Shown here: positions 17,067-25,090 of the stretch, in pieces
Layout: the number at the start of each line of letters is the position of its first letter
Numbering within the stretch: the stretch's first letter is position 1
Source: Bryobacterales bacterium
GTDB lineage: Bacteria; Acidobacteriota; Terriglobia; Bryobacterales; Bryobacteraceae
NCBI GenBank assembly: GCA_020851555.1
Contig: JADZCM010000028.1
Location: forward strand, 34,967 to 98,966
DNA: 64,000 bases
Reading direction: 5' to 3'
The notes under the pieces: model-generated
The model's database searches: none
Seen by the model: the letters and a program-made list of their open reading frames with translations, nothing else
Told to the model about the DNA's origin: nothing
Translations under genes and position numbers: made by a program

Positions 17067-19691
17067 TTGGGTCTGCTGATCGACGTTCTGTCCAGCCAGC
17101 TCTCGCTGGGGGGACAGGACCTGGCCCACGCCGACTCCCTGTCCAGCAGTCCGTGCCGCGAACTGGTGGACAACGTCAGCGAGATCGTTTACGTGTGCGA
17201 TCTCGAGGGCCATCTGGTGTCGGCCAACCGGGCGGTCGAGCCGGTCACCGGCTACAGCCGCGACGAGATCCTGGGAATGCGGCTGAGGGACCTGCTGACC
17301 CCCGATTCGGCTGACGTGGCGCTCAGAATGACAGCGAGCACCTTGGGAAGCGGCTCCCGGAGCAACTTCGAGGTGTCGCTCCTTCGCCGTGACGGGCGTC
17401 CCGTCCGCTTGGAAATGACCTCCCGGCTGCTGTTCCAGAACGGCAGACCGTGCGGCGTTATCGCGGTGGGCCATCCGGCCGGCCGGCGCCCTCTCACCGA
17501 GTCGGATCTGCGCCTGCTGAAGTCGGTGGTGGTAAACGCCAACGACGCGGTGCTGATCGCCGAGGCCAAGACGGGGGACCACCTGGGAGGCAAGATCGTC
17601 TACGTGAACGAAGCCTTCTGCCGCATGACCGGCTACACCGCGGAGGAGGCCGTCGGCCGCACCCCGCGAATCCTCCTGGGGCCGCAGACCGACCGGGACC
17701 AGTTGAACCAGGTCCGCCAGGCGCTCGGCAACTGGGAGTCCTTGCGCGTGGAGCTGATCAACTACCGCAAGAACGGCTCGGCTTACTGGGTGGACGTCAA
17801 CTTCGTTCCGATCACCGAGGAGTCCGGGGAGTTCACTCACTGGGTCGCCGTCCAGCGTGAGACGACTCAGCGCAAGCAGGCCGAGAGCCTCGAACGGGAC
17901 CGGAACCGCGTGCTGGAACTCGTGGCCCGCAACGAGCCGCTGGACAGCGTGCTCGGCGTTCTGGCGCAGATGGTGGAACGCCAGTGCCCGGACCTCCGCT
18001 GTTCGATCCTGCTGCTCCGGGACGGCGAAATGGAGCAGGTGGCGGGAGCGAAGCTGACCGGGGACGCCCTGCGGGAGGTCCAGCAGCCCGCATCCGATCT
18101 GCTCAGCGCCACCGGACCCCGGGACCGGTACCGGGAGATCCTCCCCGGTCCCCACCTCGGGGCGCACTGGAGCGTGCCGATCCTGTCCGGTTCGGGCAAA
18201 GTGCTGGGGGCCTTCGCCGTCTCCTGCGGCCTGACGCGCAAGCCCGAGGAAGCGGAGATGGAAACGATCGGGAAGGCGGGGCGGCTGGCCGCCATCGCGA
18301 TCGAGCAGAGGCAACTGACCGAGAGGCTCGCCCACCAGGCTCAGCACGACGCCCTGACGGGACTGCCCAACCGCGCGCTGTTCGAGGAGCGGCTGCACCA
18401 GGCGCTGGCCCAGGCCAAGGCGCAGGGCTGGCACCTGGCCGTCCTGTTCATCGATCTGGACCGCTTCAAGCAGATCAACGACACGCTGGGGCACGACACC
18501 GGCGACGCGCTCCTCCAGCAGGTCGCTCAGAAGTTGGAACTCCGCCTGCGCAAGACCGACACGCTGGCGCGCATGGGAGGCGATGAGTTCACCGTCCTGC
18601 TCACGGAACTGCGAGATCCGCAGTACGCCCTGAAGGTCGCCCAGAAACTGCTGGACTGCGTGAGGGAGCCCTTCCACGCGGGCGGATATGAGCTGTTCGT
18701 CACGGCCAGCATCGGGGTCAGCGCCTACCCCCAGGACGGCAGGGATGCGGCCACCTTGCAGCGGAACGCGGACGGAGCGATGTACCGCGCCAAGAGCCTG
18801 GGCCGGAACAACGTGCAGGCGTTCCTGCCCGAGATCGGCGTGATGGCGCTGGAATCGCTGGAACTCGAGAACGCGCTGCGGAAGGCCATCGAGCACGACG
18901 AGTTTCAGTTGCGATACCAGCAGCAGACCGACCTCGCAGGCAAGCTCGTGGGACTGGAGGCCCTGCTGGTGTGGAATCATCCCAAACTCGGGGTGATTCC
19001 GCCCCGCCAGTTCATCCCCGTGGCGGAGGAGAGCGGCCTGATCGTGCCGATTGGGAACTGGGTGCTGAGGGAAGCCTGCCGGCAGCGCGCTCAATGGCAG
19101 GGCGGCGGCCGGAGCCAGGTTACCGTGGCGGTGAACGTTTCGGCGGTGCAGTTCACCCGGAAAGGTTTTGTGGAAACCGTAGCCGAGGCGCTGAGGGACG
19201 CGGGCCTGGACCCCGCGCTGCTGGAACTGGAACTGACTGAGAGCGTGATCATGCGGGACGTGCACGAGTCCGCCCGCCAGATGGAACGGCTGCGCTCACT
19301 GGGCGTCAGCCTGGCGATTGATGACTTTGGCACGGGCTATTCCTCACTAAGCTACCTGAGGATACTGCCTATCGACACGCTCAAGATCGACCGTTCTTTC
19401 CTGCGCGAGGTCGATTCGGACCCGAACACGATGCCCCTGGTAAAGGCCATCGTGGCCCTGGCGCACAGTCTCCACCTGCGCGTGGTCGCTGAAGGCGTCG
19501 AGACGCAGCGCCAACTGGACGCCCTGCGCACGGTGGCGTGCGACAGAGTGCAGGGTTTCCTGATCGGCGAACCCGTGGGAGCGGAGGCGGCCACGGAATT
19601 GTACAGGGCGTCCACCTCCGCTGCCAGTTCCGCAGTCAGGTCCAGCGGCGGCGCGGCCCGCCAGGCCAGGGCTTCGTTCGCAACCAGTTAA
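17067..19691 (+). CDS. PAS-PAS-GAF-GGDEF-EAL cyclic di-GMP enzyme
   Basis: Multidomain c-di-GMP turnover protein without membrane segments. Order: PAS (about 33-130), PAS (about 150-265), GAF-like (about 285-415), GGDEF (425-590), EAL (600-845). The cyclase site is intact (MGGDEF, GGDEF at 504-508) and has the inhibitory site RKTD at 495-498. The EAL domain keeps NVSAVQF, ELTES, DDFGTGYSS, LKIDRSF and VAEGVE, but EALxR reads EALLV, with V635 where substrate-binding Arg is expected, and YQPQ reads YQQQ. The phosphodiesterase may therefore be weak. The TTG start has AGGAGG 5 nt upstream, overlapping the PilZ stop. A diguanylate cyclase with sensory PAS/GAF control is the best reading. Confidence 0.93.
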   Translation: MGLLIDVLSSQLSLGGQDLAHADSLSSSPCRELVDNVSEIVYVCDLEGHLVSANRAVEPVTGYSRDEILGMRLRDLLTPDSADVALRMTASTLGSGSRSNFEVSLLRRDGRPVRLEMTSRLLFQNGRPCGVIAVGHPAGRRPLTESDLRLLKSVVVNANDAVLIAEAKTGDHLGGKIVYVNEAFCRMTGYTAEEAVGRTPRILLGPQTDRDQLNQVRQALGNWESLRVELINYRKNGSAYWVDVNFVPITEESGEFTHWVAVQRETTQRKQAESLERDRNRVLELVARNEPLDSVLGVLAQMVERQCPDLRCSILLLRDGEMEQVAGAKLTGDALREVQQPASDLLSATGPRDRYREILPGPHLGAHWSVPILSGSGKVLGAFAVSCGLTRKPEEAEMETIGKAGRLAAIAIEQRQLTERLAHQAQHDALTGLPNRALFEERLHQALAQAKAQGWHLAVLFIDLDRFKQINDTLGHDTGDALLQQVAQKLELRLRKTDTLARMGGDEFTVLLTELRDPQYALKVAQKLLDCVREPFHAGGYELFVTASIGVSAYPQDGRDAATLQRNADGAMYRAKSLGRNNVQAFLPEIGVMALESLELENALRKAIEHDEFQLRYQQQTDLAGKLVGLEALLVWNHPKLGVIPPRQFIPVAEESGLIVPIGNWVLREACRQRAQWQGGGRSQVTVAVNVSAVQFTRKGFVETVAEALRDAGLDPALLELELTESVIMRDVHESARQMERLRSLGVSLAIDDFGTGYSSLSYLRILPIDTLKIDRSFLREVDSDPNTMPLVKAIVALAHSLHLRVVAEGVETQRQLDALRTVACDRVQGFLIGEPVGAEAATELYRASTSAASSAVRSSGGAARQARASFATS

Positions 19692-19729
19692 GCGCGCGCG
19701 GCCCTGTCTCGCGTCGCTCCTCAAGTCCT

Positions 19730-19766
19730 TCGTACTAGCTCCGGAAGCGGGGCCGGACTAGTACGA
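19730..19766. terminator. Nine-bp inverted repeat after the GGDEF/EAL gene
   Basis: TCGTACTAG (19730-19738) is exactly complementary to CTAGTACGA (19758-19766). Inside, TCCGG pairs with CCGGA beyond a single bulged C, leaving an 8-nt loop. It lies 39 nt after the enzyme stop and 83 nt before the next start. There is no T-run, so it could end transcription with help or serve as an operator for the downstream pair. Confidence 0.45.
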
Positions 19767-19848
19767 ACAGACCCCGAGGTGACGTTCAGTAACATTTACG
19801 CTTTCCGGTCCGGCTGGTAAACTTCTTTGGAATGAGGAGGAGAGACCC

Positions 19849-20709
19849 GTGCCGACCAGTCAACTAGTCTGCCCCCATTGCGGGCACGACGGCACACCCG
19901 AAACCAGCCGTCCGCCGCTAGGATCCTTTGGCTTCAATTACTTAGCGGAAGGGGTGATCTGCCGTGAGGTACACGGCTTTGACGAAGCGGGCAGAATGCG
20001 GCTCTCGGCGGAGTTCAAGTGCGAGGGGCATCAAGGCGCCGGCGCTCGGGTTGAGTGCCGGTCCTGCTGGAGGGCGTTCCCGCCACCGGAGGGTCTCCTC
20101 TGGACGGTCGAGCCTGCCGGAGCCGTACAGGGAGCGGCGGCAGCCACCCTGATGCCGGAATCCCGGGAGGTTTCCACCGAGGTCACGCCCGAGTCGATCA
20201 GCCGGGGCCTGATGGCGATCCTGCGCGCCTTGCGGGAAGAGGTGGAAAGCCGCCAGGCGGCGCGGATGGAGCGGATTGAGGCGTCTCTGGCTCCGCTGGC
20301 CGGCGTGATGGACGCGATAGAACCGCTCCGGCCGGAGCTGGACGGTCTTCGCTCTGAAACGGAGGAGCAGACCCGGAGGTTGTCCGGGTTGGCCGACCAG
20401 ATGGAGGAACTGCGCCGGCAGATGGCGGAGCACGAGGCGGCCGCCGGGCAAAGGATAGAGTCCCTGGAGGGCGCGCTGCAAGGCCACAAGGAAGCAGCCG
20501 CTCAGGCGGCGGCGCAGTTGGCAGATATGGCGCGGGAACAGGAAACCGCCCGCCGCAGAATGGATGCGCAGGCTGAAGTGATCCGGGCCCTTCATGCCAC
20601 TGCCGAGGAGCAGATTGCCCGGCGGGAGGAAATGAAGGCCGCGGTCCAGAAGTTGGAGGAGATAGCGGGCAATCTGGGCAAGATGACGCCGTTGCCGGAA
20701 GGATTGTAG
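19849..20709 (+). CDS. Zinc-ribbon and long coiled-coil protein, function unknown
   Basis: I cannot assign a family. The N-terminus has two Cys pairs, CPHC near residue 8 and CRSC near residue 72, which could bind one zinc, with extra Cys and His between them (VICREVHGF, KCEGH). From about residue 120 to the end the protein is a nearly unbroken charged coiled coil (EEVESRQAARMERIEASL and onward). There is no signal or membrane segment. GTG start with GAGGAGGAG upstream. The next gene begins 15 nt after the stop, so the two are probably co-expressed partners. An intracellular scaffold or nucleic-acid-associated protein is conceivable; nothing here proves it. Confidence 0.7.
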   Translation: MPTSQLVCPHCGHDGTPETSRPPLGSFGFNYLAEGVICREVHGFDEAGRMRLSAEFKCEGHQGAGARVECRSCWRAFPPPEGLLWTVEPAGAVQGAAAATLMPESREVSTEVTPESISRGLMAILRALREEVESRQAARMERIEASLAPLAGVMDAIEPLRPELDGLRSETEEQTRRLSGLADQMEELRRQMAEHEAAAGQRIESLEGALQGHKEAAAQAAAQLADMAREQETARRRMDAQAEVIRALHATAEEQIARREEMKAAVQKLEEIAGNLGKMTPLPEGL

Positions 20710-20724
20710 AACCAGGCCGAAAAC

Positions 20725-21840
20725 GTGGCATCGTTCGATTTCATCGATTCCGCCGACTTCCGCGCGTGCCTGGAACGCGACGCCGGCGAACTGCTTGCCT
20801 GCATGCAGGCAGGGGCGTGGAAGGCGGCGCACGTCCTTGCGGGCAGCCTGATTCAGGCCACGCTGGTGGACTGCCTGACCACCTCCGGAAAGCACAGCGA
20901 GCAGGAGGCTCTTGGCCTCGGCTTCTCCGAACTGCTGGAGACTTCCCGCGCTCTCCAGGTGCTCTCGCCGAGAACCGTGGACCTGGCGAGCTTCCTCAAG
21001 CCTTACGATGACTACCTGAGTTCCTCGAGCGCCGTCCGCGTGCAGGCGGCCACTGACGAGACCAGCGCGCGCATCGCGCAGGCGCTTCTGGAGATCGTCA
21101 TCAACGAGGTATCGAGCCACAAACGTGAGCACTACCGCTTCACCGCCGAGCATGTGGTGTCGAAAGTGCGGTCCGACCGTTCGTCTTCCGCAATTCTCGA
21201 GCATCTCGTCAGCAAGGTCAGCCGGGCCGGACTGGAGCGGTTGCTGCTCGAACTTGTGCCTCAGGCCTACCTGGAAACCGCCAGAGCGGCGGAACCGGAC
21301 TCGGCCGCGACGCTGTTGCGGCTCGAGCACTGCTACCGGGCGGCGGTGGAGGCGGCGCCGGCGGAACTCAGGGCGGCCGCGGCCCGCCGCTTCGTGGAGG
21401 TCCTGGAGAACGAGAGCGAGTACGTCGTCCAGTGCTACCGGACACGGTTCTTCCGCGGCTCCGATCTGGCGTTCCTGGACGAGCAGGGCCGCTCCGTCGT
21501 GAAAGCGCACTTCTTCGACACGCTGGAGAAACAGGTGACGTTGCCGCTGGCGAATGCCGTGGAGGGCTTCGGCGCGTTCCTGGGCACGGAGGAGGAGGTG
21601 CGGGCTTTTTTCGTCCCGCTCGTGCTGAGCCTGCTCGGGCAGGAGGACGAAGTCCTCGCCGCGGGGATCATCCGAAGGGTGGTGGATGAGTCCCGGCTGC
21701 TCGCTCCAGGCCACAGGCGAGGCGTCGAAGGCTGGGTAAACCGGCTGCGCTGGACTTTGGAGAAGGAAGGCCGTGGAGCGGCCGTCTCGGCAATCTCCCG
21801 CCTGGTGACGGCCATGAGCTTGCCCCCGGTGGCAGCCTGA
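20725..21840 (+). CDS. All-helical protein of unknown function
   Basis: Unrecognised 371-residue protein, predicted almost wholly helical, soluble, without cysteine motifs of note. The early segment GAWKAAHVLAGSLIQATLVDCL resembles the helix pairs of HEPN-like domains, but the catalytic RxxxxH signature is not evident. A second block (EHVVSKVRSDRSSSAILEHLVSKV) and a third (FFVPLVLSLLGQEDEVLAAGIIRRVV) could be helical repeats. GTG start, 15 nt after the zinc-ribbon/coiled-coil gene, so the pair probably works together. It is followed by a 90-nt gap holding the ribosome site of the DUF2911 gene. Confidence 0.65.
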   Translation: MASFDFIDSADFRACLERDAGELLACMQAGAWKAAHVLAGSLIQATLVDCLTTSGKHSEQEALGLGFSELLETSRALQVLSPRTVDLASFLKPYDDYLSSSSAVRVQAATDETSARIAQALLEIVINEVSSHKREHYRFTAEHVVSKVRSDRSSSAILEHLVSKVSRAGLERLLLELVPQAYLETARAAEPDSAATLLRLEHCYRAAVEAAPAELRAAAARRFVEVLENESEYVVQCYRTRFFRGSDLAFLDEQGRSVVKAHFFDTLEKQVTLPLANAVEGFGAFLGTEEEVRAFFVPLVLSLLGQEDEVLAAGIIRRVVDESRLLAPGHRRGVEGWVNRLRWTLEKEGRGAAVSAISRLVTAMSLPPVAA

Positions 21841-21930
21841 TACGGGCCTCCTCCGGCCTTGGTATCATCGATTCATCTAAGCAGGCGCACCGTCCGAGGG
21901 CGGGATGCAGCCTCCAGAGGAGATGAATCC

Positions 21931-22473
21931 ATGAGAAAGTCGATCCTGATTTGTGCCGCGGCGGCGCTGTGCTGCGCGTTGGCGGTGTTCGCACAGCGCG
22001 GCGGACCCCCGTTGAGCCCGCCGGCGCAAGCCGAAGTGACCATTGCCGGTAAAGCCATCGGCATCAAGTACTCCGCTCCCTCCGTGCGCGGGCGTCAGAT
22101 CTTCGGTGAGGGCGGCGTGGTCAGCAAGGACAGCACGTACCCCGTCTGGCGCGCGGGCGCGAACAACGCCACGGCTCTGCACACGGACGCCACCCTCTCC
22201 ATCAAGGGACTGACCGTCCCTCCCGGAGATTACACCCTGTTTGTCCTGGTGAACCAGACGCCCTGGCAACTGATCATCAACAAGCAAACGGGACAGTGGG
22301 GACTGAGCTATAACCAGGCTCAGGACCTGGGCCGCGTCCCCCTGGACATGAGTAAGCCCGCGGCGCCGGTCGAAACCCTGAAGTACACGCTCACCGGCGC
22401 CGGCGGCAACGGCGGCAAGCTCCAACTGGAATGGGAGAACTACGTCGCGTCCGTGCCCTTCACCGTAAAGTGA
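21931..22473 (+). CDS. DUF2911 periplasmic protein
   Basis: Secreted DUF2911 protein. I start it at ATG 21931, which has AGAGGAGA upstream and gives a clean signal peptide (MRKSILICAAAALCCALAVFAQ); the in-frame ATG at 21859 would add 24 non-signal residues. Family features are IKYSAPSVRGRQIFGEGGVV, the WRAGANNATAL segment and PPGDYTLFVLVN. The role of DUF2911 is unknown; members are small beta-rich periplasmic proteins widespread in Acidobacteriota and Bacteroidota. The stop overlaps the next start (TGATG), so it leads the operon of deacetylase, small membrane protein and symporter. Confidence 0.88.
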   Translation: MRKSILICAAAALCCALAVFAQRGGPPLSPPAQAEVTIAGKAIGIKYSAPSVRGRQIFGEGGVVSKDSTYPVWRAGANNATALHTDATLSIKGLTVPPGDYTLFVLVNQTPWQLIINKQTGQWGLSYNQAQDLGRVPLDMSKPAAPVETLKYTLTGAGGNGGKLQLEWENYVASVPFTVK

Positions 22474-24974
22474 TGCCATTCACAAACCGCGGGACGCGCC
22501 GCTGGGCCGGCGCCGCCGTCCTGTTCTGCCTCATTTCTCTGCGCGCCCCGGCGCAGAAGAACCTCGCCGGCGCGGCCGAAACCAAGCTGGCGTTGGAACG
22601 GCTGAACGTGTTGGCCAGCGTGATCGTCATGGGCGCCCATCCCGATGATGAGAACGCGGCTTTGCTGGCCTACCTGGCGCGGGGACGCAAGGCGCGAGCC
22701 GCCTATCTCTCGCTGACACGCGGGGACGGCGGGCAAAACCTCATCGGCTCGGAGCAAGGTGAACTGCTGGGGCTGATCCGCACCGAGGAGCTTCTGGCTG
22801 CCCGGCGTGTGGACGGCGCCGAGCAACTCTTCACCCGCGCGGTCGATTTCGGCTTCTCCAAGACCGCCGAGGAGACGTTCCAGAAGTGGGGGCGCGATAC
22901 GGTCCTGGCGGACGTGGTGTGGAACGTGCGCCGCTTCCGCCCGGACGTGATCGTGGTCGGAATCAGCGGAGGGCACGGGCACCATCAGGCGTCGGGAATC
23001 CTGGCGCAGGAGGTGTATGGCGTGGCGGCCGACAAGACGCGCTTCCCGGAGCAGTTCCGGTGGGTCCAGCCGTGGCAGGCGCGGCGGCTGGTTTCCGGCG
23101 GTTTCGGCGGCCCGGGACCGGGCCGCGCGGGCGGCGGCGTGCAGGGCGGCATCCGGCTCGACACCGGCGAGTATGACCGGCTCCTCGGCTACTCTTACGG
23201 CGAGATTGCGGGGATGAGCCGCAGCATGCACAAGACGCAGGGTGTGGGCGCTCCCGAGCGGCGCGGAACGGCGATCAGTACCATGACCGTGCTACAGGGG
23301 TTGCCCGCGAACGGGGACATCTTTGACGGAATCGACACAACCTGGAACCGTCTCCCCGGTGGAGCGGCAGTCGCTCCCATTCTCCGGCAGGCGGCGGATA
23401 CGTTTGTTCCCGAGCAGCCGGAGAAGACCATCCCGCTGCTGCTTAAGGCCCGGCCTCTGATCGCGTCCATCAAGGACCCGTGGGCGGTCCTGAAGCTCCG
23501 GGAGTTGGATGAGACGATCGCCCTGTGCGCCGGTTTGTATCTGGATGCCTCGACCGACCGGTACGCCGTGGTTCCCGGGGGGACGCTATCCGTCAATTTC
23601 GAAGCGACGAATCGATCGAACTTCCCGCTCGCGATCAAAGGCGTGCGGCTGGAGGGCATGGAGGGCGCGCCGGGCCAGGAGTTCGCGCCGGCTGTTCTCG
23701 CTTACAACCAGCCCGACCGCCGGTCGCTGACGGTCTCCGTCCCGCCCGGGCAGCCCTACTCGCAGCCGTACTGGTTGCGCAAGCCGGGCAACGGCTTCAC
23801 CTATGTGGTGGAGGAGCAGGAACTGGTGGGAATGCCGGAAACCCCGCCCGTGCTGCGCGGGCACATCCGGATTCAAGCCGGTTCCGAGCAGATCGACTAT
23901 GTCCGGCCGGTGGTGCGCCGCTATGTCGATCGCGTGGAGGGCGAGACGACCCGGCCGCTGGTTGTGGTCCCTCCCGTGGCCGTGGGTCTGTCCGATCCGG
24001 TCCTGGTGTTCCCGAACGACAAACCCAGGACCGTCGACGTGCTGGTGCGGGGGAACGCCGCCGCGGCTTCGGGAGAGCTGCGCCTGGAGCCGCCGCAGGG
24101 CTGGCGCGTGCAGCCTCCCTCCCGCGGCTTCAAGGTGGCCGAGAACGAAGAGACGGCGCTTGCGTTCACCATCAGCCCGCCGCCGGGCGCGGCCGCCGGG
24201 CAGTTGCGGGCGGTCGCCCGGATCAACGGGCGTGAAGTTTCCAACGACGTGCGCGTGATCAACTACCAGGGGATCCCGCCGCAGACGCTCTTCCCGCCTT
24301 CCACGGCGAAGCTCGTGCGTACGGATGCCCGCACGCTGGCCAGCCGGGTGGGCTACGTCATGGGTGCGGGCGACGAGGTGCCGGGCGCTTTGAGACAGTT
24401 GGGCTGCGACGTAACGCTCCTGGGGCCTCAGGACCTTGCGCGCGGCGATCTGCGCCGCTTTGACGCCATCGTCACCGGCGTGCGGGCTTACAACGTCCGG
24501 AGCGACCTGGCGGCCAACCAGCAACGCCTGCTCGACTACGTGCAGCAGGGCGGCACGCTGGTGGTGCAGTACGTCACCCCCGACCAGCGTTCCGGGGCGC
24601 TGCCGGAACTCGGGCCATATCCGCTGCGCCCGGCGAATCTGCGGGTGACGGTGGAGGAGGCGCCGGTGGCGATTCTGAATCCAACCCACCCTCTGGTCAC
24701 GCAGCCCAACCGGATCGGCGAGGAGGACTTCCGCGGCTGGGTGCAGGAACGCGGCCTGTACTTCGCGGGGCAGTGGGACCCGCAATACACGCCGCTGTTC
24801 GAATCGCACGATCCCGGCGAAGACCCGCAGCGGGGGATTACGCTCTACGCGCGCTACGGCAAGGGCGCCTACGTTTTCACCACGTTCTCGATGTTCCGCC
24901 AGTTGCCGGCGGGCGTCCCGGGCGCGTTTCGCCTTTTCGCCAATTTCCTGAGCGCCGCCAAGACGGCACCATGA
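22473..24974 (+). CDS. Secreted PIG-L/LmbE-like deacetylase with C-terminal accessory domains
   Basis: Zinc-dependent deacetylase of the PIG-L/LmbE family, exported. Start at ATG 22473 overlaps the DUF2911 stop as TGATG and yields a signal-like N-terminus ending LRAPAQ. The catalytic part has AHPDDENAAL (metal and base residues), RGDGGQNLIGSEQGELL and GGHGHHQASG. The last 500 residues are not catalytic: a beta-rich region, then a Rossmann-like segment (DVTLLGPQDLARGDLRRFDAIVTG, LLDYVQQGGTLVVQYV) similar to the amidotransferase-fold tails of related proteins. The substrate is probably an N-acetylated sugar or glycan, by family. The stop overlaps the following small gene as ATGA, and a sodium symporter follows, suggesting processing coupled to uptake. 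Confidence 0.88.
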   Translation: MPFTNRGTRRWAGAAVLFCLISLRAPAQKNLAGAAETKLALERLNVLASVIVMGAHPDDENAALLAYLARGRKARAAYLSLTRGDGGQNLIGSEQGELLGLIRTEELLAARRVDGAEQLFTRAVDFGFSKTAEETFQKWGRDTVLADVVWNVRRFRPDVIVVGISGGHGHHQASGILAQEVYGVAADKTRFPEQFRWVQPWQARRLVSGGFGGPGPGRAGGGVQGGIRLDTGEYDRLLGYSYGEIAGMSRSMHKTQGVGAPERRGTAISTMTVLQGLPANGDIFDGIDTTWNRLPGGAAVAPILRQAADTFVPEQPEKTIPLLLKARPLIASIKDPWAVLKLRELDETIALCAGLYLDASTDRYAVVPGGTLSVNFEATNRSNFPLAIKGVRLEGMEGAPGQEFAPAVLAYNQPDRRSLTVSVPPGQPYSQPYWLRKPGNGFTYVVEEQELVGMPETPPVLRGHIRIQAGSEQIDYVRPVVRRYVDRVEGETTRPLVVVPPVAVGLSDPVLVFPNDKPRTVDVLVRGNAAAASGELRLEPPQGWRVQPPSRGFKVAENEETALAFTISPPPGAAAGQLRAVARINGREVSNDVRVINYQGIPPQTLFPPSTAKLVRTDARTLASRVGYVMGAGDEVPGALRQLGCDVTLLGPQDLARGDLRRFDAIVTGVRAYNVRSDLAANQQRLLDYVQQGGTLVVQYVTPDQRSGALPELGPYPLRPANLRVTVEEAPVAILNPTHPLVTQPNRIGEEDFRGWVQERGLYFAGQWDPQYTPLFESHDPGEDPQRGITLYARYGKGAYVFTTFSMFRQLPAGVPGAFRLFANFLSAAKTAP

Positions 24975-25090
24975 ACCAGGACCAGCCTCCGGTACTCGGC
25001 GCCTGGCGGCGGCTCTACGCCGCGGTGCTCGGATGGCTGCTGTTCCTGATCGTCATCTTCTACCTTTTCACCCGGAGGTTCACCCCTTGA
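24971..25090 (+). CDS. 39-residue single-span membrane protein
   Basis: Small gene between the deacetylase and the symporter. It overlaps both: ATGA with the upstream stop and TTGA with the symporter start. The product is a polar N-terminus (MNQDQPPVLGAWRRLYAA) followed by one membrane helix (VLGWLLFLIVIFYLF) and the basic tail TRRFTP. It resembles in position and size the small subunits that accompany some sodium/solute symporters. The double overlap is strong evidence of translation, since the symporter's GGAGG lies inside this gene. Confidence 0.75.
   Translation: MNQDQPPVLGAWRRLYAAVLGWLLFLIVIFYLFTRRFTP

Noticed and set aside
17544..17870. LOV (flavin light sensor) domain in the second PAS of the GGDEF/EAL protein
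   Set aside because: The segment GRTPRILLGPQTD resembles LOV neighbours, but the photoactive Cys motif NCRFLQ is absent.
16749..19265. An 838-codon open frame on the minus strand
   Set aside because: It is the complement of the GGDEF/EAL gene, whose motifs are unambiguous; the antisense product has no family features.
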